Counted from the stretch's first letter, positions 10,421-21,725 are shown. The stretch is 64,000 nucleotides of DNA from Bostrychus sinensis (GCA_020698575.1 CM036255.1:15689501-15753500), one strand, 5' to 3'. The notes: generated from the letters alone by a model not told the origin. Numbers and translations are program-made.

Positions 10421-11679
10421 AGTGTGATGAAGCAAGTGGCCTATTTTAAAGATACATACAAGAATATATAAGAATCTATATTCTACTTACAGCATAATCT
10501 CTACTTTCACAATTAAATAATATATTACAACTTTGGTCACTAATTAGCAACTACATGTAGAGCATGTTGTGTGAAAAGACTTTAATTGGCTGTAAAGAAA
10601 AATTAATTAAACAGCAGTTGTGTGGGAATAACACTTTTAATTCAATAAAGACGTTTGTGAAAATACAGTACTTTAAACTTTATACAACTTCAGTGATCTG
10701 AAAAAAATATATATAATATATATTATATTCATTATCAAACTCTCATACCAGTGCTTTTCTAAGCATTAGACAAAAAGTCCACTACTTTTTGTACTGGATT
10801 TATGTTGATACCAAATCTACTAAAAAGAAGAAATTAAAATCACTGCCAACATCTTTGCAATATGCCATAATATAAAAACTAAAAATAAAGTTCTTCCACT
10901 AAGTCAAGAAAGTACATGTTGTTTTCTTGTGCCTGTGATTGAGGTAAGAGCAGAAGGGCCTGGAACACAAGCCTGACGCTGAAGGAACTGCCACATTCAG
11001 TGATCTGCATGAGCACCACCTGCCTCAGTGCAAGCTTTGATTTGTGAAAATTACACAACAGATGCAAAACTGTTCATTTCTTACACACATACATAAAAAA
11101 TACATCAACACTTTTTCCTTGATTCATTTTCTGAGCTATGACTAACACCACAGGCACAAGGGTAAAACAACGGCTCATTTATAGACTCTTTAGGAAACTA
11201 TGTGGCCAAAATTCATTGCATTTTGCTTTTCTTACATATACTGGAGTAAAAAACACAGAAAAGGAAATGACCAGTTAATACACACATGTACAATACGTTT
11301 GCTACACTCAATGCCATCTATGTACTGCTACTACGCTACTTTACTAACAAGTAAAGATTCCAACATCTAGTGCTTTTGAACATACAGTATATAAATGTTT
11401 TCCAAGGCACAGGCATATAGACCACATAATATGTGTACTTTATTCCACTGTGAAGCTGAGCTCACATTAACAACAATCTAAAAATAACTCAGACCTGTAC
11501 AGACCTGCCACTCTGACAGCTTTTTTAAAACCAATTATTTTATAATGAATTTAAAACTGCTCAGTTTTTTTTTTCTTGGAAAAGAGGAAATTGTGTAATC
11601 ATCTAATAGTGCATTGTAATCATCTGTGTAAAATGAGACTTTAACATGTCATATAGGCTGTATTATAAAGGATTTTTAA
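10421..11679. other. No gene recognised
   Basis: Strongly AT-rich, with short AT palindromes near 10708-10730. No transposon ends, coding frames or RNA genes recognised. Confidence 0.45.
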
Positions 11680-12225
11680 TAGTGGTGGGACTCGATTAAA
11701 AAAATTAATCTACTTAATTGAAGGCTTTGTAATTAATCGCGACTTATCGCATTTTATATCAAATAGCAATATTTATGTCAGAAATAAAATATAGGAGATT
11801 TTGTATTCTGATGTATTTTAACTTGATTTCAAATTAACACCACAGTCAAATTGAGCAGTATTCAACGTTGGGCATTGACTTCTGTCTCCCGTGCACGTTG
11901 TAACACGGGGCGTGCCTCTCTCCTCTCTCTCTCTCTCTCCTCTTCTGTGCTCTGCCTGTGACCTCCTCGTGGACCTGTCCCCTCTGTCCTTCCCGTCTGA
12001 ACCCAGTGGACTTCTGTCTCGTGTGTGCGTCAGTGCGTCACTCAGCTGTGAGAACCATCGGAGATACGATGAGTGTTTGAATGTGAAAGAAAAGGAGTGC
12101 TGCCGGTGCTGGTGTTCTGTCAGGTGTGGATGTCCAGCCCCGGTTACTGTGCGCCAGAAACTAGGACACTGAAAAAAATTCTGTGATGTCATAGACAAGT
12201 GCGATTAGTTGCCCTCATTTTTAAT
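11680..12225. mobile_element. hAT element, left end and core, truncated
   Basis: TAGTGGTGGGACTCGATTAA followed by AATTAATC and TAATTAATCGCGACTTATCG resembles a fish hAT terminus. A GC-rich core follows with a CT tract at 11917-11943. The region near 12203-12226 (GCGATTAGTTG, TTTTAATC) may be the decayed start of the right end, but no inverted repeat or duplication is found. Overlapping open frames in the core are low-complexity. Confidence 0.55.
11917..11943. repeat. CT-rich microsatellite
   Basis: TCTCTCCTCTCTCTCTCTCT-type tract inside the GC-rich core of the truncated hAT element. Confidence 0.85.
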
Positions 12226-12396
12226 CTTCTGAAACGTTCCCGAAAGGGATGTTCCATTGAATGTTGAGAAATGACTGACAGAGAACTGGAGAAAGTCTCT
12301 TCTTTAGCGTTAGATACGTCTTGATACACAAACAGTGCTTAAAAGAAAAACATATATTTAGGTAATGACCAATTTACACTGACTATGTTTTGTGAG

Positions 12397-12872
12397 TAGG
12401 GGTGTAACGATACGTTTTTGCAACAATATGATATGTATCGATTAGAAGTGTTTCTATATGATTCAAGAACGATATTGGAATTTTTTCTAATTTGGAACGA
12501 TACGATTCGATATGATTCAACACCTTTGTATCGATAACTGATACAGCAACTTTTTGCCAAAAATCATCACTTTACTCTCAAATGTTGCACCGCGGCCGCA
12601 GTTGATTATGTCCAGCAGACAGAGAGTGAAGAAAAGTTGAATATAACATTTTATTTAATTAAAAACACAAAATTTATCTCCAAAAAGCTGGTATCTGGTT
12701 TTATTTTAACATACAAATTTCAAATTTTGATATTTCCAATATTATCAATCAATACTTGTGTATTGATGTTCACTTCTTAGAAACAATACGATTCGATACA
12801 AAGTCATGTGTATTGATGTAGATGTATCATAGGAAAAAAAATTGATACAGTTACTGTATCGTTACACCCCTA
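12397..12872. mobile_element. hAT-type MITE, 476 bp
   Basis: Perfect 8-bp duplication TTTGTGAG (12389-12396 and 12873-12880). Terminal inverted repeat TAGGGGTGTAACGATAC on the left and GTATCGTTACACCCCTA on the right, 17 of 17. Many ATCGAT-like motifs (GATACGATTCGATA) sit near both ends, as subterminal repeats do in hAT. No transposase. One of the best preserved elements here. Confidence 0.93.
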
Positions 12873-12880
12873 TTTGTGAG

Positions 12881-14019
12881 CATTATGTCTAATGTACGAC
12901 CTCCGTAACAAATAGACATCAATAAAGTCATTGTGTGAGTTCACACCAGCTGCGCTGCAGTACGTGTCCATGTCTGGCACTTCAGTAAAAATGCACAAGA
13001 AATTTATTTTTGACAGATTCTGCAGCCCTCATCCAGTGGAGGATCCAGTATTTCAAAATAAAACACTGTGTACAGACTCTCGCTATAGGTAACTAAGGAC
13101 ACAGGGTCACAAACAAGATTGGATACCATTAAAACAGGAGGAAAAAGTTCTATACACAGCCTCAGTCATAAAAATTGACAATGCAAGACGTGCTGTTTAA
13201 TGAAGTGGAAATATATGCTTGGTCGCATCGGACAAATGCTAAACCCAGAGCTTAAAGTTTAAGTTGCTCCAAATGTTGGTTTGATGTCATGTAATAGTGT
13301 TTTAAGTTTTTACATTTGTTAATACAATAAAAGCTGGAAGGTAGCTATACTGTTGTTTACTGTTGTTGCTGAGTGGTGGGGTAACAGATTTTGTTGTTAC
13401 AGCACCCGGGACAGCATTAGGACAAAATCAGATGACTCAACTTTTTTATTTATAAATTGCATTTATGTCTAACCTTGAAAGAACTGTCATTCTAAAAATG
13501 CATATAAAGATGTTTATGTTTTACCAGTTTCCCTATTGGGAAACTTTACTCTAACTTTCCTTACCAAAAAAAAGAAAAAAACATTATCATAAGAGAATTT
13601 GGTACGTTGGCTGCTAACCCTGAAGTTACTTTATACTAAACTTTCAAAACAGTCACTGCCCTCCTGTGCCTGTGTGGTAGAAGTCTTGGGAAACTTGTAC
13701 TTTATGTCCTTCAACTTTATATTGGACTTAAGGAGCTGGGCCGAGCTGGCGTGAGCTCAGTATTTCCGCGGTTCACCAGTTGGCACAGTATGCAGAGATA
13801 CTTGTGTTGTGTTCAGATGTATGGGCAGGGGAGTGTGGGCTCTGCTGAGGTCCACTGAGGGTACACCGGAGAGTACAAGGAGTTCATCGCAGGGCACAGA
13901 AGAACAGTGTTTGCTCTGTTGGGAATTATCAAGATTTTGACTTACTTCCAAAATTACAGAAAAAAGACAAACACTGAGAGGAGGCACACTAGGCACAGAA
14001 CAGACTAACCAGACAAACT
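12881..14019. other. No gene recognised
   Basis: No transposon ends or domains recognised. A minus-strand frame of 96 codons at 13757-14047 runs into the Tc1 end and is not supported. Confidence 0.4.
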
Positions 14020-14345
14020 CACTGACCAGGCATAACATTATGACCACTGACAGGTGAAGTGAATAACACAGATTATGTCTTCATTGCGGCACCTGTTGTG
14101 GGACATATTAGGCAGTAAGTAAACATTTTGTCCTCAAAGTCAATGTGTTAGAAGAAGTTTAAAAAATGGGCAAACCAAAGACATTAAGCCAAGTTTGATA
14201 AGAGACAAATTGTTCGTCGACAGAGCCAGAGCATCTCTAAAACAGCAGCTCTTCTGAGGTGTTCCTAGTCCGCAAGGGTCCTTATCTATCAAAAGTGGTC
14301 CAAGAAAAGAACAGTGTGCACTGGCGTCAGATAATACACCTGGGC
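14020..14345 (+). mobile_element. Tc1/mariner 5' fragment
   Basis: CACTGACCAGGCATAACATT, then ATGACCACTGACAGGTGAAG, matches from memory the terminus of a widespread fish Tc1-like element. It continues into the start of its transposase and stops near 14345. No right terminal repeat is present. Confidence 0.78.
14165..14318 (+). pseudogene. Tc1 transposase N-terminal remnant
   Basis: After ATG the frame gives MGKPKTLSQV and then a stop. Shifting by one base gives FDKRQIVRRQSQSISKTAAL and on to a Cys-Ser followed by another stop, then IYQKWSKK. This has the pattern of the Tc1 helix-turn-helix DNA-binding domain (paired-like, with SISKTAA and YQKWSK blocks). The frameshift, two stops and loss of the DDE catalytic domain show that it is dead. 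Confidence 0.75.
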
Positions 14346-14985
14346 CTGTGTGGTCTGAGCCAACATGAGCAGCTCAAGAAGTGAAGTGAAGTGCTGAAGA
14401 AGTTACAATTACAGTTTACAATTTTAATGATATCTTGGTTTAAAGGAAAAGCACATAACAGATCCCTGGGCCAACTCACCATCATGGGCTCTAATTATAA
14501 CCAGAAAATCTCTACAAATAATATAATCCATATTGATGCTTATCAAAAGCTCAAGCTCCCAAAGCAATAAGGGGGATTGATTTGGAAAGAGGAAAATCCT
14601 GAAAAAAAAAGATGAAAAATGGTTGATAGATGAAATACAGTTTCTGCAGCTAACCGCAAGCTATCTGAAGCAGGAATGGTCAGGCTACAGTAGATAACCA
14701 CTCAGTCATGAGAGCAGCGCCTGCAGGTCAGAGGAACATACCCCAGTAGTGCTATAGGGGTTAAGCAACACGGTGGAACACTCATTTTCTGACGCCTCAA
14801 GACTCCACTCTTAGCTTTGCTTTGGCCATTTGACTGTGAAATTATAAGCTAAGGCACTAGAAGCCATTATATGTGAGCTGTAGTGTAGCCGATGTAAAAT
14901 ACTGATACTATCCTCATGTGTCACAGGCCTTCAACCTTATTGCCTATTCCTCACGGTGTCAAAGATGTTATCGAACTCAACCATT
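14346..14985. other. No gene recognised
   Basis: No named repeat or domain. A short AGTGA(AGTGA) direct repeat lies near 14381. Confidence 0.4.
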
Positions 14986-15270
14986 TCATCTCTTTACAGC
15001 CACTTTCTCTTCTGCACTGAGACGCCGGGTTTCTTTGCACTTTGATACCATCTCACGCACTATTTCATTTGCTCTAAGGATCCCACCAGAGTCTCCCATG
15101 TACACAGTGCAACATCCTAAAGCTTTCAACTTGGTGTTAGTGGAGTGGCCCAACAACTGCATTAAGTGGTGGCATGGCAAGAAAAGAGTGATTGTTTTGG
15201 TTGTATTTGGAGATAGAAGTTTTCTGTTCACGTACTGAATTGACTGAGGGCCAAAAAAGTACACGAGCAA
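14986..15270 (-). other. Unrecognised open frame, 94 codons
   Basis: A minus-strand frame beginning MLVYFFGPQS and ending in SAEEKVAVKR overlaps a 106-codon frame on the plus strand. Base composition is less AT-rich than the flanks. A pyrimidine tract followed by CAG lies just upstream on the minus strand, as in a splice acceptor, so an exon or processed pseudogene is possible. I recognise no family and would not call it a gene. Confidence 0.15.
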
Positions 15271-16107
15271 AAATGTTTAAGTTTTAAGTTAAGGCAGAAA
15301 AACAAATTAACAGCTCAAAATTGTCACAACTACTAGTCTATTTAGCTTATATAGATCTTTAATAACAAGCAACAAAAGTGTATGAGACAGAGGACCAAGA
15401 AGCCTACATCGATTTCCTTTTGCAACACGATATAGATCCAGATGCAAACCCATGGACAAAAAGGAAAATTCTACAGATACAGACAATCTACAGACAATAG
15501 AAATAGTTCATAATAGTTATTTGGAATGCCATTGTTCATTTGTTGTAATTCATGTTAAAAATATTAAACTAAAGAGCAATTAGTGCACTGTCAGCATTTG
15601 GTTTCCCTGTCTTACCTGATTTGAAGGCTTATTTGGATGTTCCAGTACATTATGGGTAGTGGAAACTGTTCCTTAAAATCAGTAGTTGTTTATTTCTTAG
15701 CTATTTGACAGCTGAAAAAGTAAGATTTGGTTGCTTTCATTGTAAGTTTTTTGTTTTGTTTTGTTTTGTTGGGATTTTTGTACTAGTTGGTTTCCAAAAA
15801 ATAGGCCTAGCTTTTGTCATTTGCCAGTTTTACACAATGCGATGTGTTATTGTAATAAATACAGCAGAGACACAAAACCTGGCTCGCAAAATTGAGTTTG
15901 GCTTGCTATTTATATGTTAATGTAGTACAGTATGTGTCCCTGCATGTAGTGGGAAGTAGTAAGTTGTGTAGATTAAGAGTTTGGAAATAAAGCTGATATG
16001 TGACATTGTGCTTCCACAGTTGATCACTATCACAATGTAGTAACCACTTTCTTTACATAAAAATGCATACCTTCACATTAAAATATGGGGTCCTCTTGTG
16101 CCATTTA
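15271..16107. other. No gene recognised; (TTTTG)n tract
   Basis: AT-rich unique sequence with a TTTTG microsatellite at about 15747-15770. Nothing coding. Confidence 0.45.
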
Positions 16108-16115
16108 CCAAACAT

Positions 16116-16510
16116 CAGGGCTTCACATACATTTTTTTGCTCACTTGCCAGTTCTTTAAAGGTTACTAGCCATTTAGGTTTTTCGCTAGCCATAGTTTAG
16201 ATGTTAAAATACTGAAAGGTACATTTTAAAACAGTAATATATCATCATCAAAAAGAAAGTGTTTTTTTAAGACTTTAAAAAATCGATTTATTTGTGCTTT
16301 TGCTGTTTTTCTTTTCTTTTTTTCTCTTTTTTTTTTTACATATTTCCAATTAAGACCCCCTGAAGAGCTTATTTTTCTGTCTAAAAAAATTCAAATAAAT
16401 AGAAAAAATATATAATCCAACCAGACAAAGTGGCTAGTGAAAGTGAATACTTGCCAAAATAGAAATCTATCCACATTTGGACGGTTGGATAGTGTTAATG
16501 TGAAGCCCTG
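16116..16510. mobile_element. hAT-type MITE, 395 bp
   Basis: Ends CAGGGCTTCACATACA and, reversed, CAGGGCTTCACATTAACA are inverted repeats. Flanks CCAAACAT and CCTGACAT agree at 6 of 8 positions, an aged target duplication. Subterminal blocks CACTTGCCA and TACTTGCCA, with TAGCCA on both sides, add symmetry. Non-coding; a T-rich tract sits in the middle. Confidence 0.78.
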
Positions 16511-16518
16511 CCTGACAT

Positions 16519-17512
16519 CCAAAGACAAATGGTGGCTTGTAGCTAACAAAAGAAAAATAAAAAAAGAACATATTAATGGATGGTCATTACGAGAAAAGAC
16601 AGAAAGTACCTAATGCTGTCTTGCTTATCAGATACTCTGTGGTTTGCTTGTGGTAAGATTTTCTGCTTGATTTGCTGTACACTGCCCACCAACTGACTAA
16701 CCCTTTAGTATTTGACAGACTGAAAACTTAAAAGCCCTTTGAAATGTATCTGAGCAAGGAAGAAGTTGTTTTTAGAAATTTAATTGAATCAAACCACACA
16801 TGTTTCTGATGCTGTAAGGATTTGAGCCACAGCATTATGACCAGTGGCTCCATAAGCAGACCATGCATGCCAACAGTAATCAAGATGTGATACACTAACT
16901 ATACACAAGTTCCACAAGCAACCTGTTCAGATATCCCAAATATATCATGTTCAGACTCAAATCCCTCTGGACATGCCCTGGGTCATTTGCTTTGCTCTGA
17001 CCTTTCTTGTGCGCATAAGAAATAGTCATGCAGAAACAGCACACAGTCTCTTTCTTTCACACACATACAGAAAAGTGGAATTTATTGTTAATGCTTGATA
17101 GTTTAAGTAGGTCACAGATGTAGGAAAAGTAAAAGTTGGGTTGTGGTTCTTTGAAGAGAAAACTCTCCTGTAACTTTACAATGCCTAAAAACAGGAGAAT
17201 AATGCATAAAGATGAAGATTCAGAAGAGAAAACTGTTGGGGATTATTTAGATAACTCTTTACATAACTATTGTAGTCTTTATTAAGTAAAAACGCAGACA
17301 TTTGTCAGCTTTGGTGTCATAGTTTGATTTGTTGCCAATGCCAGAACAAACAAAATTAAATCATTATCAAACAAATGCAAAAATACATAGATAAATAAAT
17401 TAAAGAAATATAAATGGACAAGTTAACCTGACTCAACAGAAGGTCTGTCACACAGAACCATCTAAGTGGGCTTCAACAGAAAGCATTAGCAACTGGGAGG
17501 TACTTTCAGATT
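16519..17512. other. No gene recognised
   Basis: AT-rich, no repeats I can bound and no domain-bearing frame. Confidence 0.45.
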
Positions 17513-17677
17513 AGAGCTGGGTATTGTTAATAACCTCACAATTCAATTTGATTCTTTAGGTTGCAATTCAATTCAATTTCATTTTGATTCAATATTGATT
17601 CAAATGCTTCAATATCAATTCAATAATGAATAAATACACAAATAATTAAGTACCAGCTGATATTTTTGCAGTATTTC
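17513..17677. mobile_element. hAT-like left end, interrupted by Harbinger
   Basis: TTAGAGCTGGGTATTGTTAA, then many ATTCAATTCAATT-type repeats, resembles a fish hAT terminus. The PIF/Harbinger element starts 3 bases later, so it probably inserted into this older element. A convincing right end beyond 18478 is not visible, although TTGATACTGATATCAACATC at 18624-18643 may belong to it. Confidence 0.45.
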
Positions 17678-17680
17678 TAA

Positions 17681-18474
17681 TGCTGCGTTCACACCGGACG
17701 CGTTTGAGGCGTCTGGTTTACATGTTAAGTCTATGTAAACGCGCGAATAGAGCGGCGCGAATTGAGCATTGAAGTGTCTGATGCGTGAATCAAGCGTCTG
17801 ACGCCCTAGACGCCTGAGTTGAAAAATCAGAACTTTGGTGAATATTCGCGGCGCGTTAACCAATCAGGATCTAGCTCCCGCAGTGACGTGGGAGGATGTA
17901 GAAAGCGGAGATCCATCAAAACAATCACGGCGGACTTATCGAGGCTGTCAATGTGAACCTGGAGCTATAAGCTACAACCTACAGCAGCTCTGCTACTTTT
18001 ATAAAGACAGCAGTTAAAAAGACAGTAACAAGATAAAGAGGGGACCTTAACTTTAGCGTGTGCTGAGCTGAGCACATTGAATTAGCAGTTACTGCACTCC
18101 CCAAAACAAAAGTAAAAACAGTCTGTGTACTGAGTGAAAAAACTCCTCCATAATCTCCGCTCTGCTGCTGGTGTTGAGTGTTTAAACTACAGCAGTAGAG
18201 TCCTGCAGGACATGTCCTCGCACTGACACAGGAACACAGGTGAGCAAACCGGCATGGCCTCAGTTGGAATTAGCCCTGAATGAGCGGCCATTACCCTGGC
18301 ACAACAGACTCATCCCCATGATGCGAATTCACGTCTGAACACATTTGTTTTGACGCGCAAACAGAGCGAATTGGATGCACGAATAAAGTGTCTGACTTCA
18401 AAGTGTTCAAGCGTCCAACTAGACGCATCTGACGTGAATTTGACGCCTCAAACGCGTCCGGTGTGAACGCAGCA
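17681..18474. mobile_element. PIF/Harbinger MITE, 794 bp
   Basis: Starts TGCTGCGTTCACACCGGACG. The first 33 bases are perfectly inverted at the right end (17681-17713 against 18442-18474). The flanks are TAA on both sides (17678-17680, 18475-18477), the TWA duplication typical of PIF/Harbinger. GACGC-type motifs repeat near both ends. The core has no transposase; a 60-codon frame inside shows no domain. The perfect terminal repeats suggest a fairly recent insertion. Confidence 0.92.
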
Positions 18475-18769
18475 TAATGGTCAAGAACAAACTGACCCCA
18501 ACAAGTGTTCCTGTCATGGTTTATTTATGCAAATATGTTCGCACTATGTGAATCATGCCAGGGTGTTGCTCACAGCGCCCCCACTGGCCTGGGGGTTGAG
18601 CAGATTCATAGGATTTTCTAAATTGATACTGATATCAACATCCAAAATTCGTTTGTCCCGGCTTCTAGCAAGCTTATTATTAAAATTAATAGTGATAGAT
18701 AATGGACAGGAATATAAACATTTACACTGCACTTTATGGCTGCTGTTTCTAAACTTATATTTATGTTGT

Positions 18770-18905
18770 TTTTACTGTGTAATGCAACACACATTGGCTG
18801 TGTGTTGCATTATTTATTACCTGTACTTGTGACGGCTGCAGCATGAGTGGAATAGCCCAAGACAAATTTGCCTCATGTGGGATAATAAAGTTTTTCTTGA
18901 ATCTT
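18770..18905 (+). mobile_element. LINE-like 3' tail
   Basis: GCCTCATGTGGGATAATAAA followed by GTTTTTCTTGAATCTTGA resembles the 3' ends of fish L2/CR1-type retroposons (GGGA..AATAAAGT then short repeats). Only the last ~130 bases are identifiable. The stretch also contains a 13-bp perfect hairpin. Confidence 0.45.
18781..18811. repeat. Perfect 13-bp hairpin
   Basis: AATGCAACACACA (18781-18793) pairs with TGTGTGTTGCATT (18799-18811) over a 5-base loop. Compact enough to fold in RNA, but nothing shows it is transcribed. Confidence 0.85.
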
Positions 18906-18944
18906 GAGTCACATTCATTCACTCTAGGTAAATTAGACTGACTA

Positions 18945-19065
18945 ATTCTCCTAACACACACACACACAGGAGAACAAGCAGACTCCATCTACAGAGGTCG
19001 AGAACCCACAGTCTTCCTTGCTGAGAGGCAGGAACGCTAACCACTCTGCCATCTTGCATCCCATT
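18945..19065 (-). mobile_element. Family C SINE fragment
   Basis: AGGAGAACAAGCAGACTCCA, GAGGTCGAGAACCCACAG and GAGAGGCAGGAACGCTAACC are the minus-strand tRNA head and first body block of family C. A short (CA)n lies at the inner edge. The B-box region is decayed. Confidence 0.65.
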
Positions 19066-20265
19066 ACACATTTCAAATAAATATCATTTATGTAACGTAT
19101 TGATGCAGCAATTAATTCATTAATATGTTTCTTACTGCTTATCCTCTTCAAAGCTGTGGTGTGTGGTTGTCTCTTCCAGCTATGGGCAGGAGAAAGGATG
19201 CAGAATTAAAATGCTACATTTTCAGTCCTACATATAAACTGTATTTCGCACTAATTATAAACGCCTGAAGGGAACTGTGTTAGGTGAAAAGAAAGCTACC
19301 ACGAGGGAAACAATAATACCTGAAAATCTAATATATGCTATATTTGTAAATAACAAGCAGTGCTGTGAGGAGGTACCAAGAGAGAAGACTGTGCTACAGA
19401 ATATACACATGCAAAGTAAACAACTACCTTGGCGGTTAGTGATAATAACACAGCTCCTACCAGGTGGCTTGAATTATGTTTATTTTAGGTTTTTTTTCTG
19501 TCTAACTCCATTTTGCTCACTATCTTAGCAGCTGCCTCAATGTTTAAAGTAATGAAGCATTAGGAATTCATGAGAAAAGCACATACAAACAAGGTAAAAG
19601 GGGTGAAAAAAAGGATCTAAAGCTGTGTGGAAGATATCACCAGCCGACCAGGTGGATAGGCAGCTGCGAGCACGCTCTGGAAACATTTCACCAAAGTCTT
19701 CTTCCTCACTTCTCACAGATCCCAGAAGGCAGGCTAGATTAGACAAATCACAGTGAGCGCAGAAAGGCATTAGTCATATCCCAGAGTGGGCCACTCCTGA
19801 GTGGCACTGGAGAGGCGGGTATCATGGCGGACATGAGAAGTCACAGATGAAGGAGCGTTTGCAGCGTGCACCTGGATCACTCAGATGCATCGGAAGATAA
19901 AAGGACGAAGTGGAAACAACAGCACACATCCCAGTGCAATAATTTACATATGCAGGAATTACATTGTGTGAATAATTTCAAATGTATTTCCATTAAGGGC
20001 ATGAATCAGATTGGTATGTAGTGATTTTAATAATATTGTTAAAAAGAAAAAATGCTTTTTTGTGTGTAGTTAAGGAAAAGTTCAATTAGTATAATGTAAT
20101 AGAAAAAAACAATAACTTATGAGGCCTTGTAATCACCTTAAATATTGTTTTAACTATACATAAAAAGGTGAAACATGTTTTAAAATACAGTATATGTAAT
20201 AAAATCATTTAATACTAAAAGCACTCAGACTTCCAAGTTATTGGTTCTAACTCGTAATGGTAAAG
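19066..20265. other. No gene recognised
   Basis: Mixed composition. The portion around 19770-19930 is GC-richer and repeat-free, then becomes AT-rich. No domain-bearing frame. Confidence 0.4.
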
Positions 20266-20500
20266 AGGTCTCAAATCTGAGCTTTTCTAGTTTAGCAGTA
20301 GATGCTTTGAGCCACACAGCCATTATATCTTGCAATTCTACTGAATCCTTAAAACAATCCTAGATCTAGCCAGTCTTTCAGATCCTCACCAAAAAATAAA
20401 AATGTCTTTGTTTGCTCATTACTGACATTTCCTGCAATTTTCATCACAATCTTACCATTACATTTTGAGTCTTGCCAACTAGCAGACATAAAAAATAACA
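20266..20500. mobile_element. Family B tail with reversed tRNA-like head
   Basis: 20266-20325 read on the minus strand gives GTGGCTCAAAGCATCTACTG and a B-box-like TTTGAGACC. From 20360 on the plus strand, CCAGTCTTTCAGATCCTCAC, CATTACTGACATTTCCTG and TTTTGAGTCTTGCCAAC match family B. A tRNA-like piece is likewise reversed next to the family B tail at 47.1 kb. Confidence 0.5.
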
Positions 20501-21289
20501 ATGGATCTGTAAAAAGTGGGTCACAATACAGACATAGAATTGGGTCCTACAATCAGATCAGTAGAGAAAAATCTGCCTAGAACATTGTAAAGTCTTCTAA
20601 AAAATACAGAGAAAGTGTCTACAAAAGCACTGGTGATGTCTCCTCACACAGAAACACTGTACTAAGAAGAAAAAACAGAAAAAAGGAAGGCAGTAAAACA
20701 AGAACAAATATTGGCAAAATGTTCGCACAGTGTAACAAGGTCTGTTTATCAGAAAAAATCTATTTTAAATCTTACTTTGCAGCCATTGATGAAATGTGAA
20801 AGTAGTATGTTATATTCTTTTTTCTTTGAACTAGTAAAACAAAGCTGGAGATGGTCAGTGCACTTGAATGAGCCCAGCTGAGCTTTACAGGCTTTACAGT
20901 AAAGTGGAGCATGGTGTGTTTTTGTAGTTTGGCATGGGAGTGAACTGTTTAACTTTGGCAATATTTCTTAGTGGAAGAAAGGCATGATTGCACAAGCTCA
21001 GTCACTTGTGACTCAAAACAAAACTTTGAATCAAAAATTACTCCTAAATTACAACCAGCGAAGAATCATTAAGCTGCAAGAAGTTTCATTAGAGAAAGAT
21101 TTAAAAACACAACTTTGTGTTTAATTTGTGAAAAAACAGAGACAGGCAGGACAGTAAACTGGAGCATTCTGATGTGAAAATAACATAGCTTATTCTTTCT
21201 GTATATACAACCTACATTTTAATAAACAAGTTGGGTCAGCAGCTCTTGCATTGTGGGGTGGAAGCACATCTCTCTGAGTGCAGACCTCT
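20501..21289. other. No gene recognised
   Basis: AT-rich; no named repeat. A minus-strand frame of 70 codons has no domain. Confidence 0.45.
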
Positions 21290-21359
21290 GTCAAGAGGTA
21301 CATGCCTCATCCATTTAGCCACAAAGTCGTAATGTCTTACAATGGTGAGAATCCATTAA

Positions 21360-21580
21360 CCCCTTCACGCCATATGTCACTAATTCGCAACGTACCATTT
21401 AATCCAAGACTGCTGCAGAAATAATGCATGTTTTCCTTTGATGCCTGTTCAGGACATACTGTGTTCAAATGTGAAAAGTGCAATGTTCACCTGTGCTTAA
21501 ACAAACACAACAACTGTTTACTGTTCTATTATTCTAATCTGAACACACAATTGTTGGAAATGAATTCAGGCATTAAGGGG
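21360..21580 (+). mobile_element. piggyBac-like element, internally deleted, 221 bp
   Basis: Flanked by TTAA on both sides (21356-21359, 21581-21584), the exact target site of piggyBac elements. Termini CCCCTTCACGCC and GGCATTAAGGGG are imperfect inverted repeats starting CCCCTT. The interior keeps the 3' end of a transposase frame, so this is a deletion derivative and not a random MITE. Confidence 0.85.
21428..21535 (+). pseudogene. piggyBac transposase C-terminal zinc finger remnant
   Basis: The frame reads DACSGHTVFKCEKCNVHLCL followed by NKHNNCLLFYYS. The pattern C..G.T.FKC..C.V.LC.....NC...Y is that of the cysteine-rich zinc finger closing many piggyBac transposases, which helps bind the element ends. 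An in-frame stop at 21422-21424 and loss of the DDD catalytic domain leave only about 36 residues. The usual final His position appears as Tyr. Dead fragment; the family call is from motif recognition. Confidence 0.7.
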
Positions 21581-21725
21581 TTAAACAAAATATTTGTTAC
21601 TTTGCTGACCACTTGTTTTTTGGAGTATATTTGGCCCTATCTTACAATGGTACATATTAAAAGTCATTCAAAGATTTCTTCCACCAAAATCTATTACTTG
21701 TTGAGTTATCTTGCTTTCTGATAGT

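Larger units (their letters stand above)
21290..21725 (+). mobile_element. Family B copy split by a piggyBac relic
   Basis: AGACCTCTGTCAAGAGGTAC, AATGTCTTACAATGGTGAGA and, beyond the insertion, TGGCCCTATCTTACAATGGT and TTGTTGAGTTATCTTGC belong to family B. The order is intact if the 221-bp element and one TTAA are removed, which dates the piggyBac insertion after this copy. Confidence 0.6.

Noticed and set aside
11818..12198. 126-codon minus-strand open frame and an opposite 93-codon frame
   Set aside because: Both lie in the CT-rich core of a truncated hAT element, are low-complexity and show no domain.
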